Source of the DNA: Oxalobacteraceae bacterium
GTDB lineage: Bacteria; Pseudomonadota; Gammaproteobacteria; Burkholderiales; Burkholderiaceae_D
Direction of reading: 5' to 3'
NCBI GenBank assembly: GCA_947448025.1
Contig: CANFLV010000018.1
Span: forward strand, 1-64,000
Length of the DNA stretch: 64,000 bases
Each line of letters opens with the position of its first letter. Within the stretch, counting starts at the first letter, position 1. The position numbers and the translations under genes are program-made. Below the pieces are notes generated by a model. That model was not told the DNA's origin. It saw only the letters and a list, made by a program, of their open reading frames with translations, and did no database searches. Positions 55,319 through 64,000 of this stretch are shown here, in pieces.

Positions 55319-56277
55319 TTGGCGCCACCAAAAAATTGTTCACGGATCTTTTGCAAGCCGCCAAGGATGCCGCCACGGGCGAACATGACGATTACGATCA
55401 GCAGCAAGCCGATCCAGAATTGCCAGTAAGCCGGATTGATACCAGCGATGGTGTCCTGCGCGAGCATGAAGATGATCGCGCCGACCAGTGCGCCATACAG
55501 TCGACCCGTGCCGCCCAGGACCAAGATGATCAGCAGTTCCGCGGAACGTGAAAAGCTCAGCGAATCGAGACCGACGAACTGCGTCGTCTGTGCCAGCAAG
55601 GCGCCTGCCATCCCGGCGATCGCCGCACTGACCGTGAAGATCACCACAAGGCGGCGCGGCACATCGGCACCGATGGCCGGCATGCGTTTGACGCCTTCGC
55701 GGATACCGATCAGGCCCATGCCGAACGGCGACTGCACCATCCTACGCACGAGCACGAACAGGATGAACAAGACGGTCAGACTATAGAAGTACGCGGTCTT
55801 GCCATCCAAGTCGAAAGCAAACAGGCCCAGCACATCACCGACGACCATGCCCGACAAACCATCGACGCCGCCCGTCAGGAAGGCCGCTTTATTGGCGCCC
55901 TCGTACGTCATCAAGCCGATCGCCAGCGTCACCATCAGACGCGTCAGGTCTTGTCCGCGCACGACCAGAAAACTCACACATAAGCCAAACACACCAGCCA
56001 CCAGCGCGCCAGCCAGCAAACCACTCAGCGGCTCACTCCAGCCATGCACCGACAGCAGGCCGGCCGTGTAGGCGCCGACGCCAAAGAAGGCGGCATGTCC
56101 CAGCGAAACGATGCCGGCATAGCCGAGAATCAGGTCCAGCGAGAGTGCGAACAAGGCCACGATCATGATCTGGCTGATCAGCACCAGATAACCGGGAAAG
56201 AGAAAAAACGCTGCCAATGGCGTGAGCCAGAACAGGATTTCGAGGACGCTCCAGCGTCCGTTTGGCAGCGACTTCAT
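55315..56277 (-). CDS. livM: ABC permease, LivM type
   Basis: A 320-aa inner-membrane permease with about nine helices (ALFALSLDLILGYAGIVSLGHA; conserved EAA-like loop GIREGVKRMPAIG). It forms a heterodimer with LivH. It overlaps livH and livG by 4 bases each, indicating translational coupling. Confidence 0.9.
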   Translation of the reverse strand: MKSLPNGRWSVLEILFWLTPLAAFFLFPGYLVLISQIMIVALFALSLDLILGYAGIVSLGHAAFFGVGAYTAGLLSVHGWSEPLSGLLAGALVAGVFGLCVSFLVVRGQDLTRLMVTLAIGLMTYEGANKAAFLTGGVDGLSGMVVGDVLGLFAFDLDGKTAYFYSLTVLFILFVLVRRMVQSPFGMGLIGIREGVKRMPAIGADVPRRLVVIFTVSAAIAGMAGALLAQTTQFVGLDSLSFSRSAELLIILVLGGTGRLYGALVGAIIFMLAQDTIAGINPAYWQFWIGLLLIVIVMFARGGILGGLQKIREQFFGGAK

Positions 56278-57137
56278 GCGCGCCTCCCGATCAGGCCAGT
56301 GGGGAAAAGAATCAGCAGCACGACCATCAGGGCATAGATCACGAAGCCCCCAACGCCGGGTACATAATATTTACCGGCCACGTCAAACACGCCGAGTATC
56401 AGTGCCGCCAGCAAAGGTCCCTTGATCGTTCCAGCGCCGCCGACGGCGACGACCAGCAGGAAGTAGACCATATACTTGATCGGAAAACTCGGATCGAGCC
56501 CGAGCACATCAATGCCCAGCCCGCCACCCAGACCCGCGAGTCCCGAGCCGAGCGCAAAGGTCAGGCTGAAGACGCGGCTGACATTGATACCTAGGCCGGC
56601 CGCTGCCTGCTGATTATCGACAGACGCGCGGATCTGCGCACCAAAACGGGTGCGCTCGATCAGGTAACCCAGCGCCAGCGTGATCAGCACAACCACGCCG
56701 ATCATGAACAGGCGATATGCACCGACATCCAGCCCGAGCAGGGAGACTTGTCCGCGCAGCCAGTCAGGCAGCTGCACCGGCTGCTGCGACGGACCCCAGA
56801 TGTAGGTCGCGCCAGCCACAGCGATAAAGGTCAGGCCGATCGAGAACAAGACCTGATCCAGATGCGGGGCCTTGTAGAGTCGCCGATACAGCACGCGCTC
56901 GAGCACAAAGCCCGCAACCGCACTGGCCACAAACGCCAGCGGCAACGACAAAAGGAAAGGCATGCCGAGCCGGTTCATCACCACTACGGCGACATAGCCA
57001 CCCAACATCGCAAAAGCACCATGCGCGAGATTGATGAAGTTCATCAGGCCCATCGTTACCGACAGGCCGACGCTGATCAGAAATAACAGGCTGCCATAGG
57101 CCAGCCCGTCAAACAGTACACCGAAAAAATTCATCAT
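56274..57137 (-). CDS. livH: ABC permease, LivH type
   Basis: A 287-aa inner-membrane permease with about eight helices (DGLAYGSLLFLISVGLSVTM; NFINLAHGAFAMLGGY; ASVDNQQAAAGLGINV). The ATG overlaps the pcaC stop (ATGA), tying transport and catabolism genes into one translational unit. Confidence 0.9.
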   Translation of the reverse strand: MMNFFGVLFDGLAYGSLLFLISVGLSVTMGLMNFINLAHGAFAMLGGYVAVVVMNRLGMPFLLSLPLAFVASAVAGFVLERVLYRRLYKAPHLDQVLFSIGLTFIAVAGATYIWGPSQQPVQLPDWLRGQVSLLGLDVGAYRLFMIGVVVLITLALGYLIERTRFGAQIRASVDNQQAAAGLGINVSRVFSLTFALGSGLAGLGGGLGIDVLGLDPSFPIKYMVYFLLVVAVGGAGTIKGPLLAALILGVFDVAGKYYVPGVGGFVIYALMVVLLILFPTGLIGRRA

Positions 57138-57523
57138 GGGGCAGCGGCGTCCATTTGCGCGAAGACTTCCTGCGCCAGGTGAAAGGCGGAATTGGCCGCC
57201 GGTACACCGCAGTAAATCGCGGTCTGCATCAGCACTTCCTTGATTTCGTCACGCGTTACCCCATTGTTGGCCGCCGCGCGTAAATGCAAAGCGAGTTCAG
57301 CTTCACGATTCAAGGCGACCATCATGGCGATCGTGATCAGGCTGCGGCTGTGACCTGGCAAGCCGGGACGGGTCCAGATTTCACCCCAGGCATAGCGCGA
57401 AATCAGTTCCTGGAATTCGCTCGTCAGCGGTGTCTTGTTGGCCTGCGCCTTGTCGACATGGGCATTGCCGAGGACTTCGCGACGACGCGCCATGCCCATA
57501 CTCAAACGTTCTTGTTCATCCAT
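57134..57523 (-). CDS. pcaC: 4-Carboxymuconolactone decarboxylase
   Basis: A 129-aa protein of the carboxymuconolactone decarboxylase family (YAWGEIWTRPGLPGHSRSLI, LHLRAAANNGVTRDEIKEVL, IYCGVPAANSAFHLAQEVF). It converts gamma-carboxymuconolactone to beta-ketoadipate enol-lactone in the protocatechuate branch of the beta-ketoadipate pathway. It lies 3 bases after pcaD and overlaps livH by 4. Confidence 0.92.
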   Translation of the reverse strand: MDEQERLSMGMARRREVLGNAHVDKAQANKTPLTSEFQELISRYAWGEIWTRPGLPGHSRSLITIAMMVALNREAELALHLRAAANNGVTRDEIKEVLMQTAIYCGVPAANSAFHLAQEVFAQMDAAAP

Positions 57524-57526
57524 GAT

Positions 57527-58312
57527 TCAGTGTCCCTGATTTAAAAAGTGCAGCACGGCGTCGGTAAAGGCCTCCGGCTGTTCGATGTTGGAGAGATGCG
57601 CCGCATCGAGTTCGATGAAAGTAGCGCCGGGAATGGTAGCGGCGACAAACTGGCCGCCTGCCGGTGGCGTGGCCAGATCGTGGGTGCCAGCGATGACGAG
57701 CGTCGGCGCCCGGATCGCCTCGATGGTGTCGCGCTGGTCCATGTCGCGCACGGCAGCGCAATTGGCGTTGTAGCCATCGGGACTCGTGCGCAGCAAACCG
57801 GTAGCGATCGCCTCGACGGCCTGCGCTTCACGTGCGCGAAATCCTGCGGTGAACCAGCGCTCCATGACGCCCGGAATAATCGCCGCCAGGCCAGTACTGT
57901 TGACGGTGGCGATGCGGCTGTTCCAGGCTTCGGGCGTGCCAATTTTTGCGGCAGTATTTGCCAGTACCAGACGATTGATGCGCTCGGGATAATGTGTGGC
58001 CAGCCACATGCCGGTCATGCCGCCCATGGACAGGCCGCAGAAATGGGCGGACGCGATCTCGAGATGATCGAGCAGATCGATGACGTCCTGGCCTAACTGC
58101 GCCACGGTATAAGGCCCGGGCGTCACGCTGGACTGGCCATGGCCGCGCGTGTCGTAACGCACTACGCGGAACTGCGCGCGCAAGGCGTCCATTTGTGGCG
58201 CCCACATCGCCAGGTCGGTACCGAGTGAATTCGACAGTACCAGTACCGGCGCGTCAGCAGCGCCTTCGATCGTGTAATGCAGCGAAAAATCGCCCTTTTG
58301 CATCTGCGTCAT
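57527..58312 (-). CDS. pcaD: 3-Oxoadipate enol-lactonase
   Basis: A 261-aa alpha/beta hydrolase. It has strand LVLSNSLGTDLAMWAPQ, nucleophile elbow GLSMGG (Ser about 103), an Asp in GTHDLATPP and His in DAAHLSNIEQP. It hydrolyses enol-lactone to beta-ketoadipate, the step after PcaC. The ATG at 58312 is supported by AGGAG about seven bases upstream; an extra 21 codons upstream are open but not conserved in the family. Confidence 0.9.
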   Translation of the reverse strand: MTQMQKGDFSLHYTIEGAADAPVLVLSNSLGTDLAMWAPQMDALRAQFRVVRYDTRGHGQSSVTPGPYTVAQLGQDVIDLLDHLEIASAHFCGLSMGGMTGMWLATHYPERINRLVLANTAAKIGTPEAWNSRIATVNSTGLAAIIPGVMERWFTAGFRAREAQAVEAIATGLLRTSPDGYNANCAAVRDMDQRDTIEAIRAPTLVIAGTHDLATPPAGGQFVAATIPGATFIELDAAHLSNIEQPEAFTDAVLHFLNQGH

Positions 58313-58518
58313 TACTTTATCTCCTCTTGGTGCGTCAATATCATTCGTTTCGCTTTGTGCAAACCAATGCCGCATCTCGTACAGTTTTATCGCGAACGAC
58401 GCACTGTCATTTTCAAGTTGCGGTAGTGTGATGGCGCAGCGTTATTTCGACAATCGATTAAATGGAATAGCCATTATGTGATTTTCAAATAATGACTACG
58501 GACAGTTTGCCATCGTGA

Positions 58519-59868
58519 TCAGTGTGCCGTCTTGCTCTGCGCGTAACGCGCCAGTACGCGCTCGACGAAGGCCGCAGCCTGACCCGTGTAATTGGCCGGA
58601 TCGAGCAAGGCATCGATTTCTGCGGCAGACAACAGTGTACTGATTTGCGGCGCGTCGGCCAGCGTCTCGCGCAGGTGACGGCCGGTTTCATTGACGCGGC
58701 GGCAAGCTTGCTCGACCAGATGATGGGCTTCGAGTCGGCCGAGCCGCGCACCGAGCGCGAGCGTGACGGCTTCAGCCATGATCTGGCCGCGCGTGGCGTC
58801 GAGATTGGCGCGCATGCGCTCCGTATCGACAGACAGGCCGGCGGCGACGGCGCGCATTTGCGCCAGCGAGCCGGCGCAGAGCATCACGATCTGCGGCAGC
58901 GCTTCCCATTCGGCTTGCCAGCCGCCAAGCGCACGTTCATGTTCCTGCACCATCCCGGCCTGGATAGTCGCCACCAGCTGCGGCACGCGCACGGCGGCAC
59001 TGAGCGCGACCGCGCAGCCGACTGGATTACGTTTATGCGGCATCGTGGATGAACCGCCGCGCCCTGCTGCTGCCGGTTCGGCGACTTCAGCGACTTCGGT
59101 TTGCGTCATGAGCGAAATATCACGCGCGATCTTGCCCAGCGTGCCCACCAGCAGTCCCAGGGTCGAGGCGAAATCGGCAATCTGGTCGCGATGGCCATGC
59201 CAAGGTAAGTCAGGCAAGCTCAGCTGCAAATCTTTTGCCAGCGATGTCGCCACGAGCAAGCCTTGCTCACCGAGGCTGGCCAGCGTGCCCGCCGCACCGC
59301 CAAATTGCAGGCACAGTGTCTGCGGCAATGCCTCGAGTCGGTCCTGGTGGCGCAGGATGGCATCAAGCCAGCCGGCTGCCTTCAAGCCAAAGCTGACTGG
59401 CAAGGCATGCTGCATCCAGGTACGCCCTATCATCGGCGTGGTCTTGTAGTCGGTCGCGAGCGCCGCCAAGGCATCGGCCAGCAGCTGCAAATCTTCGCGC
59501 AGCAAAGGCAAGGCAGCCTGCAATTGCAGCATCACGCCGCTGTCGATGATGTCCTGGCTGGTCGCGCCCCAATGGACAAACTTCGCGGCTTCGGGATTGA
59601 TGCGCGCGACCGCCGCTGTGAGCTGCTTGACCAGCGGGATCGCCAGATTACCTGCACCGGTCGCATCTTTGGCCAGAGCGCTGAAATCGATCTGTGAAGG
59701 ATTACAGCAGGCTTCGATATCCGCGACGGCACTATCGGGTATCACCGCATGCAAGGCCTCAGCCCGGGCGAGCGCCGCTTCGACGTCGAGCATGGCCTGC
59801 AACTGCGCCTGATCGGAAAACACCTCGCACATCGCCGGGGTTGAAAACATTGGGGTGGTGAGATTCAT
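58519..59868 (-). CDS. pcaB: 3-Carboxy-cis,cis-muconate cycloisomerase
   Basis: A 449-aa member of the fumarase/aspartase superfamily with signature GGSSTMPHKRNPVGC (about residues 271-285) and the conserved HWGATSQDIID and GRTWMQHALP regions. It forms gamma-carboxymuconolactone from the product of protocatechuate 3,4-dioxygenase. It is upstream of pcaD on the same strand with a gap of about 200 bases, so it may share or precede that transcript. The dioxygenase genes pcaGH are not in the window. Confidence 0.92.
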   Translation of the reverse strand: MNLTTPMFSTPAMCEVFSDQAQLQAMLDVEAALARAEALHAVIPDSAVADIEACCNPSQIDFSALAKDATGAGNLAIPLVKQLTAAVARINPEAAKFVHWGATSQDIIDSGVMLQLQAALPLLREDLQLLADALAALATDYKTTPMIGRTWMQHALPVSFGLKAAGWLDAILRHQDRLEALPQTLCLQFGGAAGTLASLGEQGLLVATSLAKDLQLSLPDLPWHGHRDQIADFASTLGLLVGTLGKIARDISLMTQTEVAEVAEPAAAGRGGSSTMPHKRNPVGCAVALSAAVRVPQLVATIQAGMVQEHERALGGWQAEWEALPQIVMLCAGSLAQMRAVAAGLSVDTERMRANLDATRGQIMAEAVTLALGARLGRLEAHHLVEQACRRVNETGRHLRETLADAPQISTLLSAAEIDALLDPANYTGQAAAFVERVLARYAQSKTAH

Positions 59869-60040
59869 AGTTGGACTCCAAGCTGTTCGATAAACGCACG
59901 AATGCTGGTAAATGGAATGGGCAGTTAGTGTATCGGCTGGTAAAAGCCGCCGTCAAGAAAGCATCCGGGCACGCATCGGAATGTGTGCGGTCGCCGAACA
60001 ATATTCAATTTACTGCATTACGCATAGCATCTCGTCAGCG

Positions 60041-60070
60041 AAAAAAAAAGCCGTGGCAGGCGACGCCACG
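60041..60070 (-). terminator. Intrinsic terminator after cphA
   Basis: Read on the minus strand, CGTGGC and GCCACG pair around a 7-base loop and are followed by GC and nine T's. It sits 40 bases after the cphA stop and insulates it from pcaB. Confidence 0.8.
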
Positions 60071-60108
60071 ACTTGATTTTTTGCACACTGCTCGTCACTG
60101 CCCGACGG

Positions 60109-62679
60109 TCAGCCCTCGCTGATACGCTTGGAAATATGCGCCAACGCTTCCTCGACCTGATCCACCAGAATCAGGCACAGATCGCCCGCAGCGAGTCGCC
60201 CCATGGCCGTATCGATGGCGAGGAATTCACCATTGATTTCGTCGATCTGGCGCGTGCGTTTGGCATGCGACAAGCCCTGGCGCAGCAAAGCCAGCACTTC
60301 GCCATCGGCACGACCGCGCTGGCACTGGTCCTGGTACAGGACTACATCATCGAAGGCGTCACCCAGGATTTCAGTTTGCTGGCGAATATCTTCATCACGC
60401 CGGTCGCCAGCGCCACTGATGACGACCGAGCGGCGATTACCCGACATAGTTTCTGTCGCGCGCACGAGTGCAAGGATCGCATCCGGGTTATGGCCATAGT
60501 CAGCGATCAGGGTCGCGCCGCGATAGCTGAACACATTGAAGCGACCCGGCGCATTGTCGCTGTCATTGGAAAAAGTTTGCAGACCCAGGCGAATCGCGTC
60601 CCAGCTGATGCCCACGCCCCAGGCCGCGGCAACGGCGGCCATGACGTTCTCGACCTGAAAACCGATCGTGCCATTGCGCGTAATCGGGATATCGGCCAGC
60701 GGGATCATTTGCATGTTCTTGCCCTCGGCGGCGACCAGATACTCGCCCTTGACATGCACCACGCGCAAGCCTTGCGCGCGATGCGTGGCCATCACCGGCT
60801 GCTGGTGGTCGAGCGCGAAGAAAGTCACCGAGCCACGACAATTCATGGCCATGCTGGCGACGATAGGATCGGCTGCATTCAATACAGCCGTGCCGCTGTC
60901 GGCGACATTTTGTACAATGACGCGCTTCAATACGGCGAGGTCTTCCACCGTGGTGATGTAATTGAGGCCGAGATGGTCACCGGTGCCGATATTGGTGACG
61001 ACGGCGACCTTGCAGCGATCGAAGGCCAGGCCTTCACGCAAGACACCGCCGCGCGCGATTTCGAGTACAGCAGCATCAACGTCCGGATGCAGCAAGACAT
61101 TGCGCGCACTGCGCGGACCGCTGCAGTCGCCGGTGTCGATGCGCAGGCCATCAATGTAGACGCCATCGGTATTGGTCATGCCAACGCGCAGGCCGCTTTT
61201 TCCCAGCAAATGCGTAATCAGGCGGACCGTCGTCGTCTTGCCATTCGTGCCTGTGACGGCGACGATAGGAATACGGCCATCTTCGCCTTCCTTGAACATG
61301 GTGCCGATGATCGCTTCGCCGACCGGACGCCCCTTTCCATAGGATGGCGAGAGATGCATGCGTAATCCCGGCGCGGCATTGACTTCGACGATGCCGCCGC
61401 GCTGACTTTCGATGGATTTCAAGACGCTGTCGCAGACGATATCGACGCCACACAGGTCAAGCCCGACCATCTTTGCCGCCGCGACCGCGCAAGCCGCCAT
61501 GTCAGGATGGACGTCGTCGGTGACGTCAGTAGCTGTACCACCGGTCGAGAGATTCGCGTTGTTGCGCAGAATTACGCGCTGCCCCTTGCCGGGCACGGAT
61601 TCAGCGTTGAAATTTTGTGTCGCCAAGGTCGCCAATGCGACATCATCGAAGCGGATTTTGGTGAGTGAAGTCGCATGACCGGAACCTCGGCGTGGGTCCT
61701 TGTTGATCGTTTCAACGAGTTCGCGAACAGTGTGCGTTCCATCGCCGACGAGCTGCGGTGGATCACGGCGCGCAGCAGCGATCATCTTGTCGCCAATGAC
61801 CAGCAGGCGGAAATCATTACCGGGCAAGAAACGCTCGACCAGGATATCGTCGCGGAATTCCACGGCCACATGATAGGCCGCGATCAATTGCTCGCGGGTG
61901 GTGATGTTGACCGTGACGCCCTTGCCCTGATTACCATCTTTCGGCTTGACCACGACCGGCAGGCCAATTTCACAGGCGGCAGCCCAGGCATCTTCAGGCC
62001 CGTCGACCACGCGCCCGATCGGCACCGGCACGCCAGCCGCGTCGAGCAACATCTTAGTAAGGTCTTTATCTTGCGCGATGGCTTCACCGATGGCGCTGGT
62101 ACTATCCATTTCAGCCGCCTGGATACGACGCTGGCGGCTGCCCCAGCCGAACATGACGAGACTGCCATTGGTCAGGCGTCGAAATGGAATATTGCGCGCC
62201 ACAGCAGCTTCCACGATGGCACCGGTACTCGGTCCCAAGCGTACATCTTCGTCGAGTTCGCGTAGCTGATCCAGCGCCGAATCGAGATCGAAAGGCGTAT
62301 CGGCGACCGCAGACTGACATAAGGCCTGCGCCACTTCCAGCGCAAGTCGGCCGACAGCTTCTTCGGTATATTCGACGACGACCTGGAAAACACCGGTCTC
62401 GAAAGTTTGCGTCGTGCGGCTGAAGGTGACCCGGCAGCCGACTTGCGCCTGCAGAGCCAAAGTCGTCAGTTCCAGCACATGCGCCATCGTGATGGCATCA
62501 TCATGGCCGGTCGGCTGCAAGGGGCTGATCTGCGGCAGGCGCGCACGCAAGCGCACCTCGAAACCGGCCAGGTCATCTATCGTGCACTCCTCTGCACTGC
62601 AGGAAACGATCGCCTCCACTGCCGTGTGATGACTCCAGAGGTTGGGACCGCGCAGCGCCCGGATTCGTGAAACTTCCAT
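60109..62679 (-). CDS. cphA: Cyanophycin synthetase (CphA1 type)
   Basis: An 856-aa enzyme that builds multi-L-arginyl-poly-L-aspartate, a nitrogen reserve, from Asp and Arg with ATP. The start MEVSRIRALRGPNLWSHHTA is typical. The ATP-grasp domain (VVVKPKDGNQGKGVTVNI, about 245) adds Asp. The Mur-ligase-like domain (AVTGTNGKTTTVRL, about 480) adds Arg, and its C-terminal lobe (ADYGHNPDAILALV; SGAGDRRDEDI) is present. All domains look intact. It follows the second synthetase by 61 bases in the same operon. No cyanophycinase gene is in the window. Confidence 0.93.
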   Translation of the reverse strand: MEVSRIRALRGPNLWSHHTAVEAIVSCSAEECTIDDLAGFEVRLRARLPQISPLQPTGHDDAITMAHVLELTTLALQAQVGCRVTFSRTTQTFETGVFQVVVEYTEEAVGRLALEVAQALCQSAVADTPFDLDSALDQLRELDEDVRLGPSTGAIVEAAVARNIPFRRLTNGSLVMFGWGSRQRRIQAAEMDSTSAIGEAIAQDKDLTKMLLDAAGVPVPIGRVVDGPEDAWAAACEIGLPVVVKPKDGNQGKGVTVNITTREQLIAAYHVAVEFRDDILVERFLPGNDFRLLVIGDKMIAAARRDPPQLVGDGTHTVRELVETINKDPRRGSGHATSLTKIRFDDVALATLATQNFNAESVPGKGQRVILRNNANLSTGGTATDVTDDVHPDMAACAVAAAKMVGLDLCGVDIVCDSVLKSIESQRGGIVEVNAAPGLRMHLSPSYGKGRPVGEAIIGTMFKEGEDGRIPIVAVTGTNGKTTTVRLITHLLGKSGLRVGMTNTDGVYIDGLRIDTGDCSGPRSARNVLLHPDVDAAVLEIARGGVLREGLAFDRCKVAVVTNIGTGDHLGLNYITTVEDLAVLKRVIVQNVADSGTAVLNAADPIVASMAMNCRGSVTFFALDHQQPVMATHRAQGLRVVHVKGEYLVAAEGKNMQMIPLADIPITRNGTIGFQVENVMAAVAAAWGVGISWDAIRLGLQTFSNDSDNAPGRFNVFSYRGATLIADYGHNPDAILALVRATETMSGNRRSVVISGAGDRRDEDIRQQTEILGDAFDDVVLYQDQCQRGRADGEVLALLRQGLSHAKRTRQIDEINGEFLAIDTAMGRLAAGDLCLILVDQVEEALAHISKRISEG

Positions 62680-62740
62680 AAACCGTTTTATCCTGAGTAA
62701 ATTAAAACATTGCTGCCAGCGCCACGCGCCACGGCTTCAA

Positions 62741-64000
62741 TCAGTATGTTGTCTTTTTAGGGTTCTGCTCGTAGGTTCGCAGCCCGGCACGTATCAATTC
62801 CGGCGACAGTCCTAGCGCCCAGGCGCCGGCCACAGTGGCCATTACGCATTCCGGCTGGCTCGACAATGCGGCCTTCAAGGAGGACAGTGCCAGCGACGCA
62901 AGCTCGGTGACGCCTTCGGCCATGATGATCTTGCCCTCGCGCAGGAACACGGCACGCTTGTTCGCCTCACGATGGGCCAGAATCGCCGGCAAGCTTGGAT
63001 CGAGGCCATAAAAAATCACGTCGCCATCGCAAAGGCCCGCCATCTCCACGACCTGCGCATCGCCGGCATTGAGCACGGCGGCACCATCTGCCAGCACCAC
63101 GTCGACCTGGGTGCGCATGATCTTGACCATGTCGGCCGCTTCATGGATATGGAACTGGCCCAGTTCCGTGTGTCCGCCGGTGTCGGTGACGATGCCGACC
63201 GTGCAGCGGTCATAGGCCAGGCCCTCGCTGAGAATGGTGCGCGCACCGTTTTCGAAAACAGCGGCTTCGACCGCCGGATTGATCAATAACTGATGACCAG
63301 CGGTCCAGTTCGCGCAATCCTTGGTATTAATATGGCTGCGACCTAAATACAAGCCGGTACTGCATGCGACACCGACCTTGGTACCGCTGATGTGGATCAG
63401 CCAGGCGACCAGACGCGCGACCAGTGTCGTGCCGCGGCTGCCAGTGACACCGACGACTGGAATGCGGCCGTTTTTTTCAACCGGGAACAGATAATCGATG
63501 ATGGCCGCGCCGACGTCGCGACCCGGGCCATTCGATGGCTTCACATGGGCGAGCAGGCCGGGGCTGGCATTGACTTCAATGATGGCGGCGCGTTGCGCAT
63601 GCAGAGGTTTCGAGATGTCTTCGGCGACGAGATCGACACCGGCGATATCGAGGCCGACCACGCGCGCGGCCAGGGCTGCTGCTGCTGCGATGGTCGGATG
63701 CACGAGGTCAGTGACGTCGATGGCAACATTGCCATTACGCTGAATCAGGATTTTTTGTCCGGATGCGGGCACATCGTGGATGGCGACACCCTGCTTCTCG
63801 AGTTCCAGCAGGATTTCGAGGTGGTCGGTTTCCGGCGCCAGTCGCGCCAGCGGAAATTCTTCGCCATCGCCACGCCGCGGATCGCTGTTGATCTGGCTGT
63901 CGATAAGCTGGGCGATACTTTCCTTGCCGTCGCCAGTGACCCAGGCAATTTCACCAGAGGCTGCAGCGACCATGCGTTTGCCGACGATGAGCAGTCTATG
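62741..64000 (-). CDS. Second cyanophycin synthetase, CphA2-like, partial
   Basis: The frame is open to the right edge, so the N-terminus is missing; 420 codons are visible. The sequence begins inside the ATP-grasp domain (HRLLIVGKRMVAAASGEIAW) and continues into a Mur-ligase-like domain. There the nucleotide-binding loop reads GVTGSRGTTLVARL, lacking the Lys of the active GTNGKTT loop found in its neighbour. The protein ends just after the central Mur lobe, about 150 residues short of CphA1, so the C-terminal lobe is gone. Both traits match CphA2-type enzymes, which lack a working second ATP site and polymerise beta-Asp-Arg dipeptides. An accessory subunit role for the adjacent CphA is an alternative. 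Confidence 0.85.
   Translation of the reverse strand, partial: HRLLIVGKRMVAAASGEIAWVTGDGKESIAQLIDSQINSDPRRGDGEEFPLARLAPETDHLEILLELEKQGVAIHDVPASGQKILIQRNGNVAIDVTDLVHPTIAAAAALAARVVGLDIAGVDLVAEDISKPLHAQRAAIIEVNASPGLLAHVKPSNGPGRDVGAAIIDYLFPVEKNGRIPVVGVTGSRGTTLVARLVAWLIHISGTKVGVACSTGLYLGRSHINTKDCANWTAGHQLLINPAVEAAVFENGARTILSEGLAYDRCTVGIVTDTGGHTELGQFHIHEAADMVKIMRTQVDVVLADGAAVLNAGDAQVVEMAGLCDGDVIFYGLDPSLPAILAHREANKRAVFLREGKIIMAEGVTELASLALSSLKAALSSQPECVMATVAGAWALGLSPELIRAGLRTYEQNPKKTTY

Noticed and set aside
58313-58518. Divergent regulator gene between pcaD and pcaB
   Set aside because: No open frame with a ribosome binding site or HTH was found in the roughly 200-base gap.

Overview
The window most likely comes from a chromosome of a betaproteobacterium, probably of the Oxalobacteraceae (Herminiimonas/Undibacterium-like). 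This is inferred from moderate GC, a gentisate operon, beta-ketoadipate genes coupled to a branched-chain-type ABC transporter, two adjacent cyanophycin synthetase genes and a KfrA-like gene. No rRNA, tRNA or CRISPR array was seen, and the genus is not proven.

1-5.7 kb (minus strand) is an orphan locus. Four consecutive loci are built from two recurring modules I could not assign to a known family: a helical module A (core FFGMTDAG) and a C-terminal module B (core HDIPAIQ...W...F.M.DYN..GDGG). One locus (408-2235) is split by an in-frame TAG and a single-base frameshift inside a module B copy. Another has an in-frame TAA near its 5' end. The cluster looks like an expanded and partly decaying paralogous family.

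5.9-15.3 kb holds ordinary accessory genes: a pseudouridine-synthase-like protein with Glu in place of the catalytic Asp, a DEDDh exonuclease, three MFS transporters, a small HTH regulator with a divergent unknown gene, a KfrA-like coiled-coil protein coupled to one of the MFS genes, a tyrosine recombinase and a YdcZ-type membrane protein. A 0.75-kb AT-rich gap follows.

16.0-43.4 kb is a type I secretion / RTX island, all on the plus strand. It holds a 1,737-aa protein made almost only of RTX repeats, then hlyB-hlyD, a relic of an RTX C-terminus, a 91-aa unknown ORF, an HlyC-type acyltransferase and a 5,248-aa RTX protein. The giant starts with a HlyA-like pore-former/acylation region and continues through about 33 super-repeats of about 127 aa. 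A coupled gene (ATGA overlap) encodes a Cys-less redoxin domain fused to a prolyl-4-hydroxylase-like Fe(II)/2-oxoglutarate oxygenase. The hlyB and 91-aa-ORF promoters are an ungapped duplicated 84-bp block (about 76% identical), so both operons are probably co-regulated. No outer-membrane TolC partner lies in the window.

44.4-47.5 kb is a 3-hydroxybenzoate/gentisate operon without a maleylpyruvate isomerase gene. 47.6-52.4 kb holds a minimal histidine kinase, a SYLF-domain lipoprotein, two secreted esterase-type hydrolases and a fused SpmA-SpmB membrane protein. 52.6-59.9 kb holds livK, convergent to a tightly coupled pcaD-pcaC-livHMGF run with pcaB just upstream, which suggests an aromatic-acid uptake and catabolism unit. 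The window ends in cphA and an upstream, truncated CphA2-like gene cut by the right edge.
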